Shown here piece by piece: positions 22,955 through 34,639 of a stretch of DNA of 64,000 nt. The stretch lies in NCBI GenBank assembly GCA_031002005.1, contig CM061921.1, positions 123,534,597 through 123,598,596 on the forward strand. Direction: 5' to 3'. The translations under genes and the position numbers were made by a program. Source of the stretch: Vandiemenella viatica. Lineage: Eukaryota; Arthropoda; Insecta; Orthoptera; Morabidae. The notes under the pieces were generated by a model, which was not told the origin of the DNA, ran no database searches, and saw only the letters and a program-made list of their open reading frames with translations. Each line of letters begins with the position of its first letter. The first letter of the stretch is position 1.

Positions 22955-24400
22955 CGGTTCCGATATTACTTAGCACACCTGTTTAAAAAGAGATTGATCT
23001 GGTAGCGCAGGGGTTAGTGCTCTTGCTTTCAAGTTTTTTGGTCCGGTCCCAGGCTCAAGAGTTGTATATGATCAATGGCTTAGCACGCCGCCTTTGGTAG
23101 GTTCCAACCAAACTTAGGGTTTTGGTGTAAGTTAGTTTTATAACTTTAAAACAAAGAGGAAACTACTTTCTACAGCGTTTCTCTGCGGGTAGATATAAAA
23201 GTTCTCACGTTTTATCAATTTTGATCGATTACTGGTGAAAATACTCGTTCACCATCCACTTTAACAGGTTTCCTTGCAAACTACAAAAAAAAAAAAGGAA
23301 AAATTGCTTGTGTAAATTTGTCTTAAGAGGGGAGAAGGGGAAGAGCGAATGCAGTTTTGTAAGCTAAATGTAAACATCAATTTTCAGTTATTTTAAAACA
23401 CCTGCGTGCAATGTTCCTTCAAGATCGGATTAAAACGATAGATTTTTAAATTTCAAGTTCGAACTCTCCAGTCGGAATGGGTCCAGCGCCGTTTGACAGG
23501 GAACGTTATGGGCTTTGTGAATATTATAAATATCCTTATCCACTTTGGCTGATTTCGGTACCATTTCCGAGATATCTGAAACAAAACAAAAAAAAATGAG
23601 TAATTTCAAGTGTAAATTTTGTTTAAGGGAGAGTGGTTAGTTTTTGTAAACCATATGTAGACAATATTTTTCTCTTTGTTTTAAAGTATACGTGTGAAAA
23701 GTTCCATGGAAATTACATACAAACAATGGGATTGTATAAAGAATATTGCCAAAAATTAAGGCGGATAAACAGCGAGAAAGGTTGTATTTTGCAAATCAAA
23801 TGTTGACAGTCTTTTTGTTTTAAAGTAAAATAGCTGACTTAGTCCACAACATGAAGGTTTGTTTGATCTTACCGAAAGGGGCATACTAAACCATTGATCA
23901 TATACAACTTTTGAAAGTAAGAGCCTTTACCACTGAGCTACCAGACCGCTCTGACTCTAAACATAGGTGTGCTAAGTACTACCAAAACCAAATAAAAACT
24001 GTGAGCCGTATGAACCACGTTGGCAAAAAATTAAGCTGGTGGGGTAAACGAGGAGAACGGCGAGCTTTTCAACCAAGTGTATACAGATGTTTTCTCTTTG
24101 TTTTAAAGTAAAAGTAACTTACTCTACAACTCGAAGGTTGGTTGAATCCTCCCGAACCCATTGTTTCAGAGGTGGAACAGCCAGTTGGTTTACACTGGGA
24201 CCTACAGTTTAACGTGGAATCCGAACCATAGAACGTCTAAGCGTAGGTTATATGATCAAATACAAATCTTAAAAATTCCTGCTCCCCGCGTATTTGAACC
24301 CGCAACCACATACAGAAACTTTTGCAAGTAAGCTTCTTAACAACTGAGCTATCAGATCACTTAGTTTTAAAGTAAATGGTTTCTACAATGAACATTCGAA
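22955..24400. repeat. Cluster of tandem and inverted tRNA-like repeat units
   Basis: Three related units carry tRNA-like heads: plus at 22960-23170 (tggtagcgcaggggttag), minus at 23805-23985 (reversed: tggtagctcagtggtaaagg), and minus at 24090-24390 (reversed: gatagctcagttgttaagaa, B box gggttcaaatac). The first two form an inverted repeat of about 190 bp that shares gttgtatatgatcaatgg. Between and beyond them the segment ending ctctttgttttaaagta recurs at about 23660, 23810 and 24090, preceded by similar aaaaattaagg... sequence, as in a diverged tandem array. The end of the third unit matches SINE family 3. The reading frame at 23911-24111 lies wholly in this repeat. Confidence 0.6.
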
Positions 24401-26289
24401 AGAATTGATAGGTGCATACGGGGAGAGAAAATGTTTTTTTCTGCCATTTTTGCCGGAAACCTTTGAAGGCGCGCACAATAACTCATCGTGATCGGATGAA
24501 TGGTAAAGGCACACAGATAAGATGAACAAACAAATAAACCAACAAAAAAACAAACATTTATTTTTTAGATATTAGACTAACTTTCAGTTAAATTGAAAGA
24601 ATATTATTTAATATATATGTCTTTCGAGATAGGAGCAAGGAGAAAGTTAACAGACGAATCAAAATGTAGGAATTTTTATGGAGAATACGAATAGAAGTGG
24701 AACTACTGTTGTTATTTGAAAGGAAAGTTTGTAGTATAGTTACAGTTTGAAGGAGTGGTAAAAAAATCGTTAAAATATATTAACGAAAGTTAAGGATGGT
24801 AAGACTATAGTATACGCACAGGTCTTTCATTTCTAATTATCAGTGAACGCATGTATTCAGAGGAGAAAACTGTGCAATTTTATCAGATTTTAAGTAGACG
24901 GTTAGTGGTATAAATATATATTGCATCATTGTGACAAAAGAAGAATTTCTGTATATTTCTGCGAATCGTTGCAACTTCGGAAGAATCTACGGTTAAACGC
25001 AGATTTAATATTCGGTCAATGGCCAGAAGTAACCTTGCTGAACGGATTGAATAAAGTGTACCAGAGTTAAGAAGCTAATTGTTTATTCTTAGTACAGAAT
25101 ACATTTGTAAACTGCAGAGAGAAATTGACTAATTTTGGTCATCTGATCGAGTGACTTTATTCAAAATCAGGACATTTTAAAATAAAAAAGAATATTTTTT
25201 ACGTGGTCGTTGTTGAAAGAGTGCCTACAAACAAAACGTTAATATCCGACACCCCGTTCATTGGATAAGACGGCTTTGTCATCATTTACGATAGTGATTT
25301 TATTGGTTAGGAACGTCATACGGGGCACAATTATTCATTTACTACAAACCATCATTAATGGGTAGAGGTTTCTCCAAATTCTTATCAATGATTATTTCAA
25401 TGATACCTTTCTACCAGAAAATTTCAAAATCTTCTCTCTTCCTAGAGCGTCGTTGCGATGTAGTCACATCTTAGCTAAAATAATAGACAAAACTGAACTC
25501 CAGAGATTAATTCTGTACCTATTAGCCATCTTTATCGGTCTGATTGCCACTGTAAATTAGACATTAACAAGCTTCAGTAATGCAAATACTCTTGGTTACA
25601 AGAGAATTTCCCACACTACAAGTCGCCCGATTCGAGTTTATTAACATTTAATCACAAGAATTATAATTAATAGTTAAGAAGCAGTAACAGTGGCTTCATG
25701 TTCGCTTCATTTATTTGATAGTGTTTCTAAATTTTATAGCCGCGCATCCCACCTGTCGTTTGTTTTCTTATTAAAGTTGTGTAAGTGACAATTTATTCTA
25801 GTAAGCGTGTTTCAGATGTGCGAGTTTTTCACAACCAGTGTGCATTTGCTGGGCGCTTAATTGCAATTATTTCTCGGTGATGCATGGAATTTGCCATCAA
25901 GCAATGATCACACTCATCGATTTTTTTCCTTTTTTCATTTTCGCCTCAGACCACCAGACACATTGATTCAGCTCGTTTCTGACATCAACAACTACTATTA
26001 CATTTATTCTCATTCAATTTAGTTCATTTTCACTAGCTAACACACAATTAGCTGATGCGGTGAGCTTCTAACCTTTTATCAAGAGTGTTCGGGTAAGCGA
26101 GTGTAACTCCAGAATCGTTTTACCAAAAAACAAGGTCACATTTTTCTTAAAGCTTCGCAAGAATTCAGCATCTAGAACAGAGATTCCACAATGCCCATTT
26201 CATTTAAGTGTCAAGAGAGAAGAAAACTCTGAGCAAGTCATAGTAATAATTTCCCAAATAACTGGCGTTGATAATTAATTCAATTTTTA
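24401..26289. other. No recognisable gene
   Basis: AT-rich, apparently non-repetitive DNA. A short LINE-tail-like motif (catcgtgatcggatgaatgg) is present at about 24484-24505. Confidence 0.45.
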
Positions 26290-26941
26290 TTTAATTTATT
26301 TGCGATGTAGCGCATGTTCCGGTGGCAACTTCCCTACACACCCATTTTTTCTCCTTTACTCTACCCATCTAGTTTATAACTATACAAATCTCAACTATGA
26401 ATTCTTTTAGCTTTGTGTTAAATTATTCATCATTTCTCTTAATAACTTATTCCAGTCCCTGAAACCCACACCTGAAAAACAAATAGTTCTCACACCCTTG
26501 TGCCTGAAATCAAGTACCAGCTTGTGGTCATGGTCATCTACCTTTTCCCTTCCATGCAGTACTCCTAATCCATGCAACAATATCTTTCAACGCCTATCAC
26601 CCATGTACGCCTTGTACACTGCCGTGACCCTCTTCACCCTCTTCCTATGTTCCAATGAATCACATTCCAGCTCCTTTATTATATCCATAACTAATTGCGT
26701 ACTGCGGCAATTTCCAGACACAAATCCAGCACTTCATCTTTCACTCAATTTGATACCAAAAATGTGGGTACCATACCACAGCACCATATTCAAGCAATGG
26801 TCTAACCATAGATTTAACCTAATTTCCTTACTTCTCTGGTGCATCCCCTCATCACTCTCTCCAACAAGCGAAGGATTTTCCTACTACATGTCCAATGTGT
26901 CCTGTCCAGTTAAGCTTGTTATCAAATGTTATGCCATGGTA
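26290..26941 (-). pseudogene. CR1/Jockey-like LINE-A, 3' half (split by a 5-kb element)
   Basis: The plus strand shows the reverse complement of the LINE C-terminal region. It aligns throughout with 48920-49530, for example at cttgtgcctgaaatcaag and ccagcttgtggtcatggtca. The protein on the minus strand corresponds to the RT region after the FADD box through the RRAARFV-type C-terminal motif. The copy stops abruptly at ...gccatggta and resumes at 31995. Stops and indels show it is inactive. Confidence 0.8.
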
Positions 26942-27467
26942 CACTCTTTGGCAAAAAAATTGACTGTGGGCACCTGAGACTAAGTCCCTTATTCCGCACA
27001 ATGTGGCATCATTGTGGGTATCCAATTCAGCTCCATCTGTTATTCATTTCCTTAAGTCAATGCCTCGAACAAAGCAGAAAGACTCCGCCCACCCACTGAC
27101 CATCCTTAATGGCAGGGTAGTTCATCAATCCTTCCCCACATTTCAGTAAAAGGCTACGAACCGATCCCCAGACAAGTAACGCATTTTCCTATCCCTGGAT
27201 TGACTGTAATATTCGGCAAGATATCGCTGACCATACCACAATCGGACGAAATTCTGTTCTAGCTATACTTTTCTTAAATTCAGATCGTGAAACATACCGT
27301 TAAAGTTGTAATTAACAAGACTGCAATAAAGTGCAGTAAAATGAGTTTCAGTTATACATTTTATTCCAAATGATTAGCGTAAAACTTTAACGATATTTAT
27401 TTATATATTAGTGTGGCTAATTACTTGCAATAATGCAACACATAATGAGGTGTGTGAGCCGAGAAGT
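26942..27467 (+). repeat. Left terminal inverted repeat of the 5-kb element
   Basis: Pairs with 31471-31994. Similarity stops sharply after gccgagaagt. No coding function was recognised in the arm. Confidence 0.9.
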
Positions 27468-28011
27468 CGGTGTAAATGTTCAAAGATCCAGAATTTTTAG
27501 TTCTACAAAACTATAGAAACGATTATAAATAGATTACTTCGGATAATTATCTTAAGCCAGTTGAATGTAACTGACTTCAGAGGCAAGATAGGTTTGTTTA
27601 CACACTTCACGAGCCGTCTTTTAGCACGAGCTCTGTTTGCTTGTAGCTAACGGTCTAGTCTTGTAAACGTGCGGTCCTCGGTTCCAATCTAGGCATTTCT
27701 TTTTTGCATTTATTTTAAACAAGTCGAACCTACATATGGCTTATGCGTAAAATATAACATGGACTCTTACCTGTTTGCGTCAGGAAATAACATACTTAAG
27801 TAAAGACTCATTACTGAGTGCTTCTTAGTAAACTGCACACTTAACTATGAAAGCATTCACAGAGGTAACACTGAAAGAAATCTTCTCGGGCTTCAACATC
27901 GTCGAAATCGGTTCGTCCGGTTACGTTAGGTGGACTATAACGATTTCGCCACATCGTCAAGGAGAAGAAAAACTAAATAATATTACTATACCAATTTCTT
28001 ACTACGCGTCT
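27468..28011. other. Unidentified interior DNA of the 5-kb element
   Basis: Holds a tRNA-like segment at about 27640-27700 (tgtagctaacggtctagtc, then B-box-like cggttccaatct) of uncertain origin. No transposase motif was found. Confidence 0.4.
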
Positions 28012-28230
28012 GGATTTCCGATTCGTCTACTTCGAAGTCATTAAAGGTGGGAAGGGAATGGAGACAAGGAATGGGAAGGAATTCGGACCATGGATTTTCG
28101 AAGAAATAATCCCGCCATTCACACGAAGTGAATTGGAGAAACGAAGGAAAATCAAAATGTGTATAGCCGGATGGGGATTCAAACCCGCTTCCTCCCGAAT
28201 GCAGAGCCATAGCGTTAACGCTCAGCCATT
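28012..28230 (-). repeat. SINE family 1, diverged
   Basis: Minus-strand copy with gacaaggaatgggaaggaat, a diverged body, the B box in tggggattcaaacccgcttc and the head agccatagcgttaac. Inserted in the 5-kb element. Confidence 0.75.
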
Positions 28231-28411
28231 AGATTCATTTTTTCAATACTTTTCGTATTTGGTCTTAGATGCCATTCATAAAATCATTTAAAAATCTATT
28301 TAAAACAAATTTAAAAATCGTAAATTAAAATATATCTGCAGAAGTGAGTTTATCTGATGAGAGAGGGGATATCAAAACAATCTCTGAAATCAGAAACGCA
28401 ATTCAAATTTC

Positions 28412-28432
28412 ATTTCTCTCTCTCTCTCTCTC
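28412..28432. repeat. (CT)n microsatellite
   Basis: About ten CT units, upstream of a T-run that probably belongs to the next SINE. Confidence 0.8.
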
Positions 28433-28464
28433 TGTCTACTTTTCGCCCCTCTCCCCCTTATTTA

Positions 28465-28710
28465 ATTTTTTTTTTTTTGCTTCGTCTTTACGCCTCGTCG
28501 ACGGCAAGGTCATTAGAGGCGGATTCGGATTGGGGCAAGAAACGGGCAGGAACTCCAACATGGCCTTTTGAAGGAAGCATCCGGGCATTCGCCTGGAGTG
28601 ATTTGGGGAAACCATGGAAAACCCAGATCTGGATGCCCGGACGGGGATTCGAACCCACGTCCTCCAGAATATGAGGCCAGAACGTTAACCCTTCACGCAC
28701 CACGCACGGT
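28465..28710 (-). repeat. SINE family 1, full length
   Basis: T-run, cgcctcgtcgacggcaaggt end, ggccttttgaaggaagcatc body, B box in cggggattcgaacccacgtc and head ccacgcacggta. Confidence 0.85.
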
Positions 28711-29195
28711 ACTTTTTTTTAATATTTAGCAGCTATGAAATTCAAAGTGAATATAAGCCCCCTCTTATATGGAAGATATTGTCATATTAATCCCGTTGTT
28801 TAATCAAGTAGTATTAAACCAAAAATGACGAGTAAATTGATCGGTTTGCTAGTAACCAAATAGGTAACAATTCAATCTTTTCGTAGAATTGTTAGAAAAA
28901 AATGAATCCTACTCCATATCCTACTTGAGAAAAGACCTCAAACCGGATTCTAAACTACAGAAATTTGCAGTCTCATTAAAATGTGCTCAAATAAGAAATT
29001 TCAATGTAGTTATGATGTAATTCTCTATAATGTTTTCCCATATTTTTTTTTCAAGTATGTCTTTACTTGGAATGAAATTATCACGCTGAGCAATAACACA
29101 GCTATTTGCTACAAAATTTTACAAATTGGCAGTACTACTCTCCGCAGCCAGCTAGAGTGTAATTCTAAAATATCATAGTAGACGGAAATGTAGTG

Positions 29196-29444
29196 TTTTT
29201 TTTTTTTTTTTTTTTTTAATTAATATGGCATTCGGCCGTGTTAGCCATACATCCAGCTCAATGTGTTTATTTCTCTTACAATTTACAGATTTCTTATAAG
29301 TGTAATTATTTTCTCTCTTGGGTAAGGACGACACAAGTCGAACACAATATTTAATTAAAACCACCCATGCTCTAGGCCGGACTCGAACCGGCGACCCCTG
29401 CAACGAGAAGTAAGAACGCTACCCCTACGCTGCCGGGGTCGGCT
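29196..29444 (-). repeat. SINE family 2 with 10-bp target duplication
   Basis: Starts with a T-run of about 23 (poly(A) on the minus strand), then aatatggcattcggccgtg, then ttaaaaccacccatgctc, with the B box in ggactcgaaccggcgacccc. The direct repeat aaatgtagtg flanks it at 29186-29195 and 29445-29454. It is nested in the 5-kb element. Confidence 0.92.
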
Positions 29445-29869
29445 AAATGTAGTGTTTACAAAGCGTTTAATACTTATTTCCTTGTTTCTTGCCACACTGA
29501 CATTCCCGCACTGAATTTCAATTTCATGCCTCAGTTTTCCTCCTACAATATTCTGATTGAATACCTATAAGACTTTGCAATATTTAAACTTTCAAAAGAA
29601 ATTGTTGCTTGTCATTCTGAGACAGACATTATAATGTAAATTCTCTGGGTTGGAATAAAATATACAGTAGCTACAGTTTGAATTTTAGAAAAACCGTGCC
29701 GCAAGAGAATCAATTCTTATCACCGATCTAGAGAAACAAAGGTTCTTTCATAGCGTTTTTCGATTTAGAAAAAAAGCTTTTGTAAGGCGGGACAAGATGC
29801 TCAAAATTTTAAAAAAGTCAGAGATATTTAGATATTTTATAATCGATATAAGAATCAAGTGGCTATAAT

Positions 29870-30605
29870 AAAAGTAGAGAATCATGAGAGTCACTAATCA
29901 GTTGAAAAGGGTATCAGATATGGTTGCAGTTCATCCCCACTAATGTTCAACTTGTATGTGGAGGAAGCTATAAAAGAAGTAATAGAGGAATATGAATGTG
30001 GGTTAAGTGTTCACGAAGACAAAAGCAGTAACCAGTATAATAGGATTTTATGATGACACTGTCCTGTTAACAGGACGGACTGAGTATATGGAGGATGCAA
30101 AACTAGAAGTAAATAAATTCTTTTAATTAGGAAGAAAATTAAATGGTTTTAAATGCAGAAAAGCACTAGCAAAAAGGACCTTCATGAAAAAGTAGTTTCG
30201 ATTATTGACCTAGGAACCAGAAAGAACTTTTTATAACTGAATGTATGGAGCACAGCACTTTATGGTAAAGAAGCATGGACTTCAGGAATGCCTGAAAGAA
30301 GGAAAATTGAAGCATTCGAAATGTGGTGCTATAGGAGGATGCTGAAAATTAAGTGGTCATTTAAACCATGAAATTAATATATAACCGTACACAGAGAAGA
30401 AACAGATTCGTGGGTGGTGTTTTTAAGACATGCGGGATTGGTTATGTATGAAGCAGATAGGTGGACGTGTTTTAAGAGAGGTGTTTTGAGATGTAGAGGA
30501 TAGTGCAAAATAAGAAGGGATGATGGTTTATATCAAACTAATCGAGAGACTGACGACAGTAAAATAGGAGATGAGAGATGAAATAAGAGAGAGGGTACCG
30601 CCCGA
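29870..30605 (+). pseudogene. RTE-like LINE reverse transcriptase relic
   Basis: Plus-strand frames give IRYGCSSSPLMFNLYVEEAI (RT block after QGC), then a degraded YDDTVLLTGRTEYMED (the YADD-type catalytic box, here YDD), MYGAQHF/VKKH and IEAFEMWCYRRMLKIK, then RHAG. These are the palm and C-terminal blocks of a LINE related to the fragment at 3441-3645. Stops and frameshifts make it inactive. It lies inside the 5-kb element and is truncated at both ends. Confidence 0.75.
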
Positions 30606-30733
30606 TTGAGACCTACTCTCCCAAAACACATGGATGTGGCCGACAGCTTAGCGTCCAAATCCGGCGGACGAATCACTGTCAGAAGTTCCATACGCGCTAC
30701 AGAGGGGTTTGGTATTTAACCCAGGACTTTTGT

Positions 30734-30990
30734 ATTTTTTTTTTTTTTTTTTTTTTGTAACTGCTTTACGTCTCTTTTTAACGTCGAGGTCTTTAGAGAC
30801 GGGAAAGGATGGGGGCAAGGAATGGGAAGGAATTCGGCCATGGCCTTTTGAAGGAAGCATCCCGGCATTTGCCTGGAGTGATTTGGGGAAACCATGGAAG
30901 ACCCAAATCTGGATGCCCGGACGGGGATTCGAACCGCCGTCCTCCCGAATGCGAGGAGAGAACGCTAACCGTTACACCGCCCCGCTCGGT
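30734..30990 (-). repeat. SINE family 1 with target duplication (subfamily with gagacg end)
   Basis: Minus-strand copy with a long T-run, ctgctttacgtctc, tttagagacgggaaaggatg, an intact body and the B box. Direct repeats aggacttttgt (30723-30733) and aggactttcgt (30991-31001) flank it. Confidence 0.92.
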
Positions 30991-31064
30991 AGGACTTTCG
31001 TGCACCATCTGATAATTAGTAATATTGCACCGCCACCTAAACATGTCCCAGTTCCAAAAAGATC

Positions 31065-31299
31065 TTACCGAGCGTGGTGGTGTAGCGTCTAGCGTTCTGG
31101 CCTCGCATTCGGGAGGACGGCGGTTGGAATCCCCGTCCGGGCATCCAGATTTGGGTTTTCCATGGTTTCCCAAATCACTCCAGGCAAATGACGGGATGCT
31201 TCCTTCAAAAGGCCATGGCCGAATTTCTTCCCATTCCTTACCCCCCATCCTTTCCCGTCTCTAAAAACCTCGCTGTTAGAGAGACATTAAAAAAAAATA
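31065..31299 (+). repeat. SINE family 1, full length, opposite orientation to its neighbour
   Basis: The head ttaccgagcgtggtggtgta, the box-B region (here ggttggaatcc, one change), and the body and A-rich end are all present. It is head to head with 30734-30990, separated by 74 bp, so the pair forms an inverted repeat. Confidence 0.9.
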
Positions 31300-31470
31300 G
31301 GTTCTTCAACTACCGGAGTTCAAATCAGGTGACGCCGTATCTGACACGGAGCTATAATGACCCGAAACGAGGAATGTATAGCATTTAAAAATCAACCTTT
31401 CACCTCCGTCACATGCAGTTTGGTACAGAGGCGTAAATTCCAATTGAGGTATCTGACTCAATCTCATACC

Positions 31471-31994
31471 ACTTCTCGGCTCACACACCTCATTATGTGT
31501 TGCATTATTGCAAGTAATTAGCCACATCAATATATAAATAAATATCGTTATAGTTTTACGCTAATAATTTGGAATAAAATGTATAACTGAAACTCATTTT
31601 ACTGCAATTTATTGCAGTCTTGTTAATTACAACTTTAACGATATGTTTCACGATCTGAATTTAAGAAAAGTATAGCTAGAACCGAATTTCGTCCGATTGA
31701 GGTATGTTCAGCGATATCTTGCCGAATATTACAGTCAATCCAGGGATAGGAAAATGCGTTACTTGTCTGGGGATCGGTCAGTAGCCTTTTACTGAAATGT
31801 GGGAAAGATTGATGAACTACCCTGCCATTAAGGATGGTCAGTGGGCGGGCGGAGTCTTCCAGCTTTGTTCGAGGCATTGACTTAAGAAAAGGAATAACAG
31901 ATAGCGCTGAATTGGATAACCGCAATGATGCCACATTGTGCGGAATAAGGGACTTACTCTCAGGCGCCCACAGTCAATTTTTTGCCAAAGAGTG
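31471..31994 (-). repeat. Right terminal inverted repeat of the 5-kb element
   Basis: Reverse-complement partner of 26942-27467, ending ttttttgccaaagagtg directly before the duplicated TA. Reading frames in this region lie in the repeat and carry no recognised domain. Confidence 0.9.
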
Positions 31995-32370
31995 TATTTA
32001 CATTTCAATTCTTCAACAAGCAATTCTTTCGCCACCTTATAATCACAATCAACTTACAGTTTTTTTTAGTTTTTTTATTTGTGTACCTCATAATCTGACT
32101 CTACTTTGCATTGATCTTCATCCCACACTGACGTAGTCAGCTAGATATCCTGTCCAGATCACCCCACAGCTGTCTATTGTTCATTGTCTTCTACCTTTTC
32201 GATCCGATTATATAGCATTATTTCATCTGAAAATAATATTCTGATAGTAAACCATCAGCACAATCATTCATTAGAATAATTAACAGCAATGGTCACAATA
32301 CCCTGTGGCACTCCCATTTTCACTTCTTTTGAGGGTGCATTTCCTACACTGACTTTTTGGTTTCTGCCTA
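31995..32370 (-). pseudogene. CR1/Jockey-like LINE-A, continuation after the 5-kb element
   Basis: Picks up exactly where 26290-26941 stops and aligns with 49530-49890: tatttacattt, ttataatcacaatcaact, tcatctgaaaataatattc (FADD region, degraded) and accatcagcacaatcattca. The minus-strand protein would cover the RT palm. Truncated near 32370, where another LINE relic begins. Confidence 0.8.
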
Positions 32371-32439
32371 TGAGAATAACAGCTTTGTGTGTTTTGTGAA
32401 AATTACTAAAAGAACAACCACTGTATTAACCCCTCAACA

Positions 32440-34170
32440 TAAACTTATAACTTTAAGCATTAACAACAAACTTGAAAATGATCCTTCTTCCCCAGGATGT
32501 GATTTAAATAACTTCTTCTTAACAGTTGTTGAAAAAATAAAAGGAAAATTTATTAATAATACGGTTACTGTAACAATACTTAGATCCTTGTCACCAAAAA
32601 TAGCATCTAGTCACTATTTACCACCAGTCAAAATGAAATATAAAAAATTATTAAATTCATCAAAAATAAAAAGTCATTTGGATATGATGAGGTTTCCTCC
32701 ATATACTGAAACAATCCAGCATTAACATTAGTAGGTCTATCAGTAGTATTTGTACCAGTACTTATAAAGAAGTTATCTTTCCCGATTCACTCAAGAAGTG
32801 AACATTCAAACCGCCTTATAAAAAGAATGATAACTCAAGGACTGGGATGTATAGACCCATATCACTTCCATTATCATTTCAAAGATCTTCGAAAAAGCAA
32901 TGCACATAAGAGTGTATGCAGATATACATAATAATGAGCTACTCAGTGAAACACAGGAAGGTGTTTCGACAGTGTCAACAGTATCTGTGTGAATGGAGAC
33001 ATCTGATGAAGACGGCAGAGCTAGCTGTCGAAATGTCGTGTTTATACAACACTATCCGGCTGGACACCCGAGAGGATTTTATTTCAACACTATTTGTTTT
33101 TATAGACAACATATTGGAAGCAGGGCTTAATAAAATTAAATTCCCTAGGAATATTCTGTAATCTGGCTAAAGTCATTCATTGTGTTGACCATAAGATTCT
33201 CCTAGTTCAATTAGAACACTGTGGAGTTAGTGGTGGGCCAGGACTTTGGTTTAAAACGTATCTGGAAAATAGAAAGGAATGTTTATCCCTGAAAGATGTT
33301 AACACAGTGGAGGTATAAACTTAGAATGTGGTGTACCTCATGCTTCAATTCCTGGTCCTCTTTCTTTTCATGATTTACATCAATGATCTCCCACGCATAT
33401 AAGGTCATAGTGAATATATAGTGCTTTTTGGAGATGATAGTAGCATATCATTGAAACACTAATCAATACAAAACCTTTGAAACACAGCAAATGATGCTCT
33501 AAAGAAAATTAACAAATGGTTCAGTGCTAATAAATTAATACTTAATATAGAAAAGACACAGATACTTCCATTTGTTACCAAAAATAAAACAAAGTACAGC
33601 TATAATGTTATGTCAGAAGGAAAAGCAATCAACGAAAGCAATTTCACAAAATTATTTGTTGAACATATTGATAACAAGATGAACTGGAAGTAACATATAA
33701 AATAACTTCTTAAAAGGAAAAAAAAAACCTGAATTCTGCAACACTTTCGTTGAGAGTAATAGGTATATTTCGCATGTTTTCATTCCCTGCTCACGTATGG
33801 AATCTAACTCCGGGGAAACTCTTCACTGAAGCACAGACGTTATTTAAATCACAAGAACATACTCTAAAAAATTAATTGTGGAGCAAACCCTTGGACGTTG
33901 TGCAGAAATCTGTTTAGAAATTTAGGAGTACTTACAACGGCAGCCCAGTATATTTACTCACTATTACCAATGATACATAACCGATATAATATTCACAAAG
34001 ATAACAAGTCATTGTCAACTATACAGAAAGGGATAACATATATTCACTAAAGCGTCTGTATTCAATGTCCTACGACAACAGATAAAATGTTATCTACGAA
34101 AACCTAACTACTTTAAATCCATACTGAAAGAGTGGTTCAGAACCCATTATAATCTGTGAAAGAATTTTCT
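32440..34170 (+). pseudogene. Jockey/CR1-like LINE reverse transcriptase relic (copy 2)
   Basis: The order of conserved pieces parallels copy 1: a segment before the RT, degraded RPISLP, then GIFCNLAKVIHCVDHKILLVQLEHCG in two adjoining parts, FKTYLENRKECLSL and ECGVPHASIPGPLSF (from GVPQGSILGPLLF). Next come a degraded catalytic segment (LFGDDSSISL near 33420), LILNIEKTQILPF and a C-terminal KSILKEWFRTHYNL near 34155. The GDD in place of ADD, frameshifts and stops show decay. No endonuclease region precedes it. Confidence 0.8.
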
Positions 34171-34639
34171 TCTTGGAATTTGGTAACTAATGACTGAGAA
34201 AATACAACGAGTATATATGAGGGACTGAAAAAATACTACATATTTTGTGTGTAGAAGGATAAGGTGACAAAATTGTTCATTATTACTAAACTGGTGTATG
34301 GAATTTTTTTTTTTTTTTGTGCTGAAACCTCTACAAATGCAGTAATTACATTGTTTGGAAATTGCTCTCATATATAGTAACTAACGTGGCATAATATTTC
34401 TATGTAGATTACAGCAGACACTTATTATACTAATGGGTTTTTAAGTAACCAACAGATTATCAGTTGCTGATAATATTTTTGATAATATTAATAAATTTAT
34501 GTACTATTCCACATCCTGAAGACTGCTCTCACATGGGATTAAAGTAAACAAATCTATTTATCTACCTAGATGATGAAATTTCATGGAATTTCCGTCACTG
34601 AGTATCGTACCAGTGTTCCTTAGGTGACTGATGCTTTAT
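34171..34639. other. Probable LINE 3' UTR or unassigned DNA
   Basis: AT-rich DNA with a T-run near 34304. No motif recognised. Confidence 0.35.

Larger units (their letters stand above)
26942..31994. mobile_element. 5,053-bp non-autonomous element with ~525-bp terminal inverted repeats and TA target duplication
   Basis: The left arm (26942-27467) and right arm (31471-31994) are inverted copies, about 95% identical by eye. They start CACTCTTTGGCAAAAAA and end with its complement. TA occurs on each side (26940-26941 and 31995-31996). The flanking LINE-A reads ...atgccatggta before it and tatttacattt... after it. Comparison with the uninterrupted LINE-A copy near 49530 (atgccaaggtatttacattt) shows that exactly one TA was duplicated. 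TA targets and CA- ends are those of the Tc1/mariner superfamily. The interior has no recognisable transposase; it contains SINEs, a LINE relic and unidentified DNA. This is my strongest structural inference in the window. Confidence 0.85.

Noticed and set aside
26498..26977. 159-codon plus-strand frame
   Set aside because: It is the antisense of the LINE-A C-terminal region; its end lies in the arm of the 5-kb element.
30793..31248. 151- and 127-codon frames around 30.7-31.2 kb
   Set aside because: They run through two head-to-head SINEs; the sequence is explained entirely by the repeats.
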